Shown piece by piece: positions 6,527 to 10,140 of a stretch of DNA of 10,140 nt. Position numbers and translations under genes: made by a program. The DNA is from Syntrophomonadaceae bacterium (lineage in GTDB: Bacteria; Bacillota_D; Dethiobacteria; DTU022; PWGO01), in contig PWGT01000011.1 in the NCBI GenBank assembly GCA_003554535.1, forward strand, positions 1-10,140, given 5' to 3'. The notes below the pieces were generated by a model. That model saw only the letters and a program-made list of their open reading frames with translations, made no database searches and was not told the DNA's origin. Each line of letters begins with the position of its first letter. The stretch's first letter is position 1.

Positions 6527-6664
6527 ATGGTAGAATTTAGGAGCAGTGAAGAATTAGACTTCATCGCTCCGGAGGTAGTAGAAGAATACCTCATAGAACG
6601 CTTTAGAAGCGAGCAAAAGGAAAGGCTGGAGATCATAAAACAGCAGATTGAGATTAATCAATGA
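6527..6664 (+). CDS. Small amphipathic ORF after the lipoprotein
   Basis: A 45-codon frame from ATG 6527 to TGA 6662-6664, ten bases after the lipoprotein stop and in another frame. The product is soluble and charged. Its second half (PEVVEEYLIERFRSEQKERLEIIKQQ in spaced form: PEVVEEYLIERFR, SEQKERLEIIKQQ) looks like one amphipathic helix. There is no SD before the ATG. The frame is open upstream into the lipoprotein gene (from 6431), so it may instead be a C-terminal extension that lost phase at the A-rich stretch 6497-6511. The protein-like composition suggests real coding ancestry; whether it is expressed is doubtful. No family recognised. Confidence 0.35.
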   Translation: MVEFRSSEELDFIAPEVVEEYLIERFRSEQKERLEIIKQQIEINQ

Positions 6665-6741
6665 AATAACATAGTACGCAAAAGAAGTTTAGGAAGTTAT
6701 AAAGGCGTTTTAAAAAAATGTCTGAGCAGAAGCCGATTAAT

Positions 6742-6762
6742 TATAATGGGGGGGGATAAGGA
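6742..6762 (+). promoter_or_regulatory. TATAAT followed by a G8 tract in a leader
   Basis: A perfect TATAAT (6742-6747) is followed directly by eight G bases (6748-6755) and ATAAGGA just before the TTG start at 6763. The G run is the only well-spaced SD candidate (7 bases from the start), because AAGGA abuts the start codon. No good -35 is seen 16-18 bases upstream, so promoter status is unsure. Homopolymeric G tracts can slip in replication, so SD strength could vary between cells. Confidence 0.4.
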
Positions 6763-7260
6763 TTGAAGCGTAATTATGTTGTATTTAAAAATGCTGGTGC
6801 TTATATAGCAATTTTCATTTTTGGGGTGTTGCTATTACAGTTGATAGCTTCTGCAAATATTAAGCTTATGGAAGCAAGTCAAAGATTGCAACCCGATGAT
6901 ATGGTAGCACCTTATCTGATCAGATCCGCATCTGCTATTTTAATGGGAATGCTGGTTAAGTGGCGTCGTGTCTTAGAAATAGTAGAAAAAGGTTTTAAAT
7001 TTAACCCAAAGTTGGTGCCTGGTATTGTACTAGGCTTGATTAGCTCAATACCAACTTATCATTTATTTTACTTTTTTCGCTTAGGACGTTTTCAGCCTAT
7101 AGATTTTTCTAATATATCAAATTTGTTTTCATTTGGATTTGAAGGCTTTTTCTCAACCCTATTTATAGCTCCTTTTGTTGCGGGGGGAGGTACCACGTTG
7201 GTTTTAAGTGTGGTCGCAGGAGTTCTGATTGTAGAAGGTCTTAGTGATAATTCATCCTAA
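6763..7260 (+). CDS. Four-helix membrane protein, unknown function
   Basis: A 165-residue integral membrane protein starting at TTG 6763; no in-frame ATG lies nearby that would keep the first helix. Predicted helices are about 10-30, 50-66, 84-106 and 127-157. A basic loop (KWRRVLEIVEKGFKFNPK, about 66-83) between helices 2 and 3 is likely cytoplasmic. Between helices 3 and 4 lies an aromatic stretch rich in F and S (FQPIDFSNISNLFSFGFEGF), and helix 4 begins with a Gly-rich AGGGTT. No signal peptide cleavage site, enzyme motif or transporter signature is recognised. It is preceded by a G8-containing leader and followed by a 192-bp gap, so it is probably a single-gene unit within the lipoprotein cluster. 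Coding status is supported by length, helix pattern and lack of a competing frame. Confidence 0.75.
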   Translation: MKRNYVVFKNAGAYIAIFIFGVLLLQLIASANIKLMEASQRLQPDDMVAPYLIRSASAILMGMLVKWRRVLEIVEKGFKFNPKLVPGIVLGLISSIPTYHLFYFFRLGRFQPIDFSNISNLFSFGFEGFFSTLFIAPFVAGGGTTLVLSVVAGVLIVEGLSDNSS

Positions 7261-7278
7261 TGATAGATTTATTAAATT

Positions 7279-7297
7279 AAGTTACCTGGTGGAACTT
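7279..7297 (+). terminator. Hairpin after the membrane-protein gene
   Basis: AAGTT-A-CC (7279-7286) pairs with GGAACTT (7291-7297) around loop TGGT, seven pairs with one bulged A. It lies 18 bases after the stop at 7260. No T run follows directly; T-rich sequence begins only near 7309. It is a possible transcript end, weakly supported. Confidence 0.25.
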
Positions 7298-7338
7298 TAA
7301 ACTCGTGCATTTTACTTTTTTCTAAACAACAAAGATGT

Positions 7339-7416
7339 ATGTTATCAATTATTTGTGCGGGAGTGGTGGTCGTTTTGCTTTCTCCTTTCTATTTAGTAGC
7401 TACTATTGCATTTTAA
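7339..7416 (+). CDS. Possible 25-aa hydrophobic micro-ORF
   Basis: Within the 192-bp gap before the second lipoprotein gene, ATG 7339 opens 25 codons: MLSIICAGVVVVLLSPFYLV then ATIAF. Nearly all residues are hydrophobic, as for a single membrane span. No SD precedes the ATG, and a second short frame from ATG 7335 overlaps it, so this may be chance. It is listed because a second hydrophobic micro-ORF (3660) occurs in the same region. Confidence 0.15.
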   Translation: MLSIICAGVVVVLLSPFYLVATIAF

Positions 7417-7452
7417 GGAAAGAGAAGAATTAAATGAGGTGGTGAAAATGTC

Positions 7453-7968
7453 ATGAAAAAACCCCTATTGCTATCATTAGTATTTTTCTTGTTTCTATTA
7501 ATTGGGTGTGGCAATGAAATAACCGAAGAAGATGAAGCAGAAATATTGGAAACTGTAAAAAATTACTACAGAGCACTGGAAAGGGAAAGATATTCTTTTG
7601 CATTGAGCCAGTTTTATTATGAGCCGGGAACCAAAGTAGAGATGTTTGAGCATTATAATAGAGGGCATGCGCTTGAAGAAATAAATGAATTGACCGGTTA
7701 TTCAATAGATATTCTTGAGTTGCCCGACAAGTCGGAAGAAAACACTACGTCATTTGGCAGCAAACCTCCAGACAGATCGCTTCGACGCATCTCCGTCGAT
7801 ATAAAGGTGAGCTACGACAAAAAAGAAGACATTGAAATAAGAGAAGAATTGTTGCTAAAAAATCATTATGATAGCTGGAAAATAAAAAGAATCTCAAGTT
7901 TTGATAAGTATGTAGTTCTGAGAGCTTATGGGTATTACTATTATGATCAAGATACTAGTGTTAACTAG
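7453..7968 (+). CDS. Lipoprotein, possibly NTF2-like
   Basis: A 171-residue precursor with a short basic N terminus (MKKP), hydrophobic residues 5-17 and lipobox LIGC with Cys19. The mature part begins with an acidic helix (EITEEDEAEILETVKNYYRALE) followed by a second aromatic helix (YSFALSQFYYEPG). It ends with beta-type segments (ISVDIKVSYDKK, REELLLKNHYDSWKIKRISSF). That order, helices first and then a curved sheet closing on a W-K-I strand, resembles NTF2/SnoaL-like lipoproteins, but this is inferred from pattern only. GAGGTGG (7436-7442) is the SD, about 10 bases from ATG 7453. An ATG at 7448 gives only a two-codon frame (ATG TCA TGA) overlapping the true start. The C-terminal YGYYYYDQD is unusually tyrosine-rich. 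Substrate or partner unknown. Confidence 0.88.
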   Translation: MKKPLLLSLVFFLFLLIGCGNEITEEDEAEILETVKNYYRALERERYSFALSQFYYEPGTKVEMFEHYNRGHALEEINELTGYSIDILELPDKSEENTTSFGSKPPDRSLRRISVDIKVSYDKKEDIEIREELLLKNHYDSWKIKRISSFDKYVVLRAYGYYYYDQDTSVN

Positions 7969-7969
7969 T
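7954..7969 (+). other. Short hairpin over the stop codon
   Basis: ACTAGT (7954-7959), GTTA, ACTAGT (7964-7969) form a six-pair hairpin that includes the TAG stop of the lipoprotein gene. No T tract follows. It may be incidental or may stabilise the 3' end. Confidence 0.2.
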
Positions 7970-8051
7970 CTAGATTCTTGGTTATTACGTATTTAGATGG
8001 TGCGACACAAACAGGAAGAATACCAAATCCAATAAGTGAAAGGTGTCTGTT

Positions 8052-8606
8052 ATGAATTGCATCATTAGAACCACCACGTTGGTGGGATTATTGCTTTTTC
8101 TTCTGCTTGCCGGTTGTTCCTCAGGGGTTGGAGAACCTGGGAATAGGGTTAATGACTCGGATGCCGAAGAGATAGAGATAACCGCCAACCATGAACAGAC
8201 TGAGGAAAACAAAAATAAGATTCCCGGTCTAAGCCAGTATGAAGATCCATTTTACGAAAAAAAAGCTGAGCTGGTCAGACTGCAAGACGGCAGTATGAAG
8301 CGCAGTAGCGTAAGGCTTTATGGCCAGGAAGGTCAGCAGGGGTTTACCCTGGAGATAGACGATCTATCCATTACTGTTAGATCTGACAGCCTTTCAGGGG
8401 ACACTGAGATTGTTGATCTTAAAGAAGATACGAAAGCAGTTGCCATTGGTGCCATCGACCCGGCCGGTCCGCAGTGCCTGGCAAAGAGTTCCGAAGGGGT
8501 AGAGGGATGGTTTGCCGTAGATGATTATTCCATTATAAGGGGTACTGATATGCGCGCGAGTCAAATATTTGAGGGATATAAACTTTGCAGGTTGAAAGGC
8601 TTTTAA
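8052..8606 (+). CDS. Third lipoprotein, unknown function
   Basis: A 184-residue precursor with lipobox LAGC and lipidated Cys22 after a hydrophobic stretch (10-20). ATG 8052 is preferred over the in-frame GTG at 8043, because AAAGG (8039-8043) is then about 8 bases upstream and the signal peptide keeps the usual length. A hydrophilic, acidic linker follows (about 23-56, rich in E, N and D). The folded part starts near GLSQYEDPFYEKK and is mostly beta-type, with repeated short strands (SVRLYGQEG, FTLEIDDLSITV, TEIVDLKED, TKAVAIGAI). The segment CLAKSSEGVEGWFAVDDYSII has the spacing of an SH3-like barrel strand pair with a conserved G-W-F, and two cysteines (in PQCLA and KLCRL) could pair outside the cell. 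No family is named with confidence. Gaps of 83 and 43 bp separate it from its neighbours. Confidence 0.87.
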   Translation: MNCIIRTTTLVGLLLFLLLAGCSSGVGEPGNRVNDSDAEEIEITANHEQTEENKNKIPGLSQYEDPFYEKKAELVRLQDGSMKRSSVRLYGQEGQQGFTLEIDDLSITVRSDSLSGDTEIVDLKEDTKAVAIGAIDPAGPQCLAKSSEGVEGWFAVDDYSIIRGTDMRASQIFEGYKLCRLKGF

Positions 8607-8649
8607 TAAGGTAACATTAATTATTCTATCATATTTTAGGAGGTATTTT

Positions 8650-9012
8650 ATGACTGATGCCAAGCTAAGCAGTTCGTGGGTAGTTGAAGATAAGAAAAAC
8701 AACGTATATGATAAAATACTGTATTTTATGAGAAAACACAGAATGGTTATTATAGAGAAAAACCCAAAAAAAATATCTGCTAAACATGGGTCACCTATAA
8801 TAACCAGATTGTTAGGGACTTTCCTTACGCCTGTAACATGTCTACCTAAAAAAACAATAATTGAATTAGAAGAAGTGGAAAAAGGAACAAAAATTAAGGC
8901 ACATATTAGAGAAGACATAGGATTAGGCATAAATACCAATCTAGAATATAAATATAAAAACTTCTTTAGTGTCTGGCTAGATGATTTAAAGAAGCACTTA
9001 ATCGAACCTTAA
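8650..9012 (+). CDS. Small soluble protein, possibly SRPBCC-like
   Basis: A 120-residue cytoplasmic protein with no signal peptide or membrane helix. AGGAGG (8638-8643), 6 bases before ATG 8650, is the best SD in this half of the window. The order of elements is an N-terminal strand and helix (SSSWVVED, YDKILYFMRKH), strands (MVIIEKN, KKISAKHGSP), a helix-turn (ITRLLGTFLTPVTCLPKK), strands (TIIELEEVEKGTKIKAHIRED) and a long C-terminal helix (YKNFFSVWLDDLKKHLIEP). This order and the closing helix suggest a START/SRPBCC-type ligand-binding fold, by pattern only. The 43-bp distance from the lipoprotein stop allows co-transcription. Many lysines and AAA runs match its AT-rich neighbours. Function unknown. 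Confidence 0.82.
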   Translation: MTDAKLSSSWVVEDKKNNVYDKILYFMRKHRMVIIEKNPKKISAKHGSPIITRLLGTFLTPVTCLPKKTIIELEEVEKGTKIKAHIREDIGLGINTNLEYKYKNFFSVWLDDLKKHLIEP

Positions 9013-9137
9013 CCAAATCTATAATGAAGCTTTTTCAAGGAGTAGGAAATTTTAATTTCAACCTCACATTGTAGTATAAATCTCTTAAAAGGTATGCAAG
9101 GAATATTTTCAAGGGATTGGTAAAGGAGAAATGAAAA

Positions 9138-9459
9138 ATGGTGACCGAATGGTTTGTTGAACATTTTAGCACATTACTGGTAATAGTAATTATCCTTTTA
9201 ATAATACTTTTTTACTGGCAAGAGCAAAGAAGCTGGAAGGTTGTATACGAAGCCGCTGGCAATGATGCCGTTGGTCAGGCTGGCACAGGCAACAACCTCT
9301 CTCCTTAAAGGTGGTGGAGTGAGGTGCAGGATGTCCACCCCTGTTACCCGTAGCTACCCTGCAAATGTTCCCGTTACACTGACCGCCAGGGTTGAAGTGC
9401 ATAAAAAGGATCTGGAAAAAGCATGGAAATTGCTGGCAGAGCATGAACAAGAAAAATAA
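9138..9459 (+). pseudogene. Membrane-anchored DUF2007-like gene with a frameshift
   Basis: ATG 9138, preceded by AAAGGAG (9122-9128), starts a frame encoding one membrane helix (about 13-27, LLVIVIILLIILFYW) and then WKVVYEAAGNDAV, the usual opening of a DUF2007-type signal-transducing domain. That frame ends early at TAA 9306-9308 after 56 residues, its last part (GQAGTGNNLSP) being unlike the family. The +1 frame, open over 9241-9459, supplies the rest: AQATTSLLKGGGVRCRM, a strand-rich middle, and VEVHKKDLEKAWKLLAEHEQE, the V-V-x-x-x-D-x-x-x-A-x-x-L-L ending typical of DUF2007. A net shift of one base near 9270-9290 therefore breaks a gene of about 106 codons. Mutation, sequencing error and programmed +1 slippage (CCT TAA at 9303-9308) are all possible; the first two fit better. 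Function of the family is poorly known. Confidence 0.7.
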
Positions 9460-9462
9460 ATC

Positions 9463-9561
9463 ATGTTACAAGGAACAGGCGCGTGGGCATTTTTCCTGGC
9501 AATCAGTCACATTGGGAAAAACCTCAAAGCTTTAACTAACGAGGTTAAAGATGGGTATTGA
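9463..9561 (+). CDS. Possible 32-aa small protein
   Basis: ATG 9463 begins three bases after the stop of the broken DUF2007-like gene and runs 32 codons to TGA 9559-9561. The product has a hydrophobic first half (GAWAFFLAISHI) and an amphipathic basic-acidic second half (GKNLKALTNEVKDGY). That is plausible for a small membrane-associated peptide. There is no clear SD, so expression would depend on translational coupling to the upstream gene. No family recognised. Confidence 0.35.
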   Translation: MLQGTGAWAFFLAISHIGKNLKALTNEVKDGY

Positions 9562-9728
9562 GGGTATCCTTTGACCGTGGTTGTCTTATTTGCCTTGAAA
9601 TATGGTTCTTATTTGATGCGTCACAGATTTTGCTAGTTATTGCGCATTTGATCAAAAATACGCCTTAAGATTAGCGGAGCTATTTTTAAAGCTCATTTGC
9701 GGAATGCCTGAGGCCATTTTTGACGATC

Positions 9729-9757
9729 TTGAAGTTAACTACTAGGCATGGTATAAT
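9729..9757 (+). promoter_or_regulatory. Extended -10 sigma-A promoter for the hicB gene
   Basis: TTGAAG (9729-9734, four of six matches to TTGACA) and a perfect TATAAT (9752-9757) are 17 bases apart. TG at 9749-9750 forms an extended -10 (TGGTATAAT). This is the best promoter in the window. Transcription would start near 9764, inside the tandem repeat, leaving a leader of about 180 bases before the antitoxin gene. Confidence 0.7.
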
Positions 9758-9760
9758 TTT

Positions 9761-9792
9761 AATAGTATGTTCAAAATAGTATGTTCAAAATA
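9761..9792. repeat. 14-bp tandem repeat at the promoter start site
   Basis: AATAGTATGTTCAA occurs twice in tandem (9761-9774 and 9775-9788), followed by a four-base start of a third copy (AATA, 9789-9792). It lies immediately downstream of the TATAAT and covers the expected transcription start. It could be a double operator for autoregulation by a toxin-antitoxin complex, or a recent slippage duplication. Confidence 0.85.
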
Positions 9793-9941
9793 TTTCCATA
9801 TCCTTGGTGGCGAATGTAAAATAATGTTATTGCAAAACAGTAGAACTCAAGTCATGTATTTATCAAAATTCTTCTAGGTAAAATAAATATAAGTTAGAGC
9901 ATTATCAATACCAATATCAAGCACAAGGAAGGGGTTATCTT

Positions 9942-10140
9942 ATGATATCTAAATTGGTTGCCTATATAGAAAGAGATGTCGATTCAGGCTTATATGTAGC
10001 CGTTGTTCCAGGGGTGACTGGAGCTCATACGCAGGCCGAAACACTTGATGAACTGCAGGTGAAGTTAAAGGAAGTTATTGAGCTTTGTCTGGAAGAAATG
10101 GAACCTGAAGAAAGAAAAAGCCTGCCAGAATTTGTAGGAA
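9942..10140 (+). CDS. HicB-family antitoxin, cut by window end
   Basis: The 66 complete codons encode the start of a HicB-type antitoxin: an N-terminal strand with alternating residues (SKLVAYIERD), the G-L-Y-V-A-V-V-P-G-V core, a HTQAETLDEL turn (family pattern GxTxxEA) and the helix KLKEVIELCLEEM. LPEFVG, close to the usual C-terminal end, comes just before the window ends. Small HicB proteins of this kind are about 70-80 residues, so only about ten codons should be missing. HicB normally neutralises the HicA mRNA interferase. No HicA is seen within the 480 bp upstream, so its partner, if any, lies downstream. AAGGAAGGGG (9925-9934) is a strong SD 7 bases before ATG 9942. An extended -10 promoter and tandem repeat lie about 180 bases upstream. 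A stand-alone HicB-like protein remains possible. Confidence 0.85.
   Translation, partial: MISKLVAYIERDVDSGLYVAVVPGVTGAHTQAETLDELQVKLKEVIELCLEEMEPEERKSLPEFVG

Larger units (their letters stand above)
9562..9941. other. 380-bp intergenic stretch
   Basis: No convincing gene is seen on either strand. A 21-codon frame from TTG 9571 (MTVVVLFALKYGSYLMRHRFC in two pieces: MTVVVLFALKY, GSYLMRHRFC) has a GAGGG 6 bases upstream but is too short to claim. GAGCT/AGCTC (9677-9681/9690-9694) forms a small hairpin. AATGCC/GGCCATT (9703-9715) forms another, with a run of T bases after it, a weak terminator candidate. The right half holds the promoter and tandem repeat listed separately. Confidence 0.5.

Noticed and set aside
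8394..8939. 181-codon minus-strand ORF
   Set aside because: It lies antisense to two plus-strand genes that have SD sequences, and one of those has a lipobox; its hydrophobicity is an antisense artefact.
9046..9059. GAAATT-TT-AATTTC inverted repeat
   Set aside because: The two-base gap cannot form a loop and AT-only palindromes are common in such sequence.
9571..9636. 21-codon ORF from TTG with a GAGGG upstream
   Set aside because: Too short, rare start, and no conserved feature; probably chance.
1..10140. CRISPR arrays, tRNA/rRNA genes, insertion sequences, prophage genes
   Set aside because: No regularly spaced repeats, cloverleaf sequences, transposase or integrase motifs were seen on either strand.

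Overview
The window looks like a chromosomal segment of a Gram-positive (Firmicutes, Clostridia-like) bacterium. The support is strong AGGAGG-type ribosome-binding sites, three lipoproteins with short classical lipoboxes, an AgrA/AgrC-style LytTR two-component system, and glmM followed by glmS. The long inverted repeat between glmM and glmS has the GGGGACTGTTC/GAACAGTCCCC ends that I associate with repeats in Desulfotomaculum/Pelotomaculum-like genomes. That is memory, not a search, so genus is not claimed.

Region 1 (1-3535) is conserved and visibly GC-richer: glmM (phosphoglucosamine mutase), a 300-bp spacer with a REP-like hairpin, and glmS (glucosamine-6-phosphate synthase). Together they take fructose-6-P to glucosamine-1-P for peptidoglycan. 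I see no glmS ribozyme core in the spacer.

Region 2 (3536-5950) is abruptly AT-rich. It has a promoter-like tract, a 31-codon hydrophobic micro-ORF with a good terminator downstream, then a LytTR response regulator and an AgrC-like sensor. The sensor reads as one 445-codon frame (4616-5950) cut by two in-frame TAA codons. The first, at 5084, is followed at once by an SD and a GTG, so it may be a real gene boundary. The second, at 5570, separates the H-box/DHp helix from the ATP-binding domain and should inactivate the kinase.

Region 3 (5951-9012) is an accessory run of exported or membrane proteins of unknown function: three unrelated lipoproteins (6148, 7453, 8052), a four-helix membrane protein with a G8 tract in its leader (6763), and a small soluble protein (8650).

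Region 4 (9013-10140) holds a membrane-anchored DUF2007-like gene broken by a net +1 frameshift (9138-9459), a small ORF, a long non-coding stretch with a convincing promoter and a 14-bp tandem repeat, and the start of a HicB-family antitoxin gene cut by the window end.

Overall this is a housekeeping cell-wall pair followed by a decaying accessory region with at least two broken genes. The best candidates for something undescribed are the micro-peptide/LytTR/split-kinase unit and the lipoprotein cluster. I found no tRNA, rRNA, CRISPR array, transposase or phage gene.
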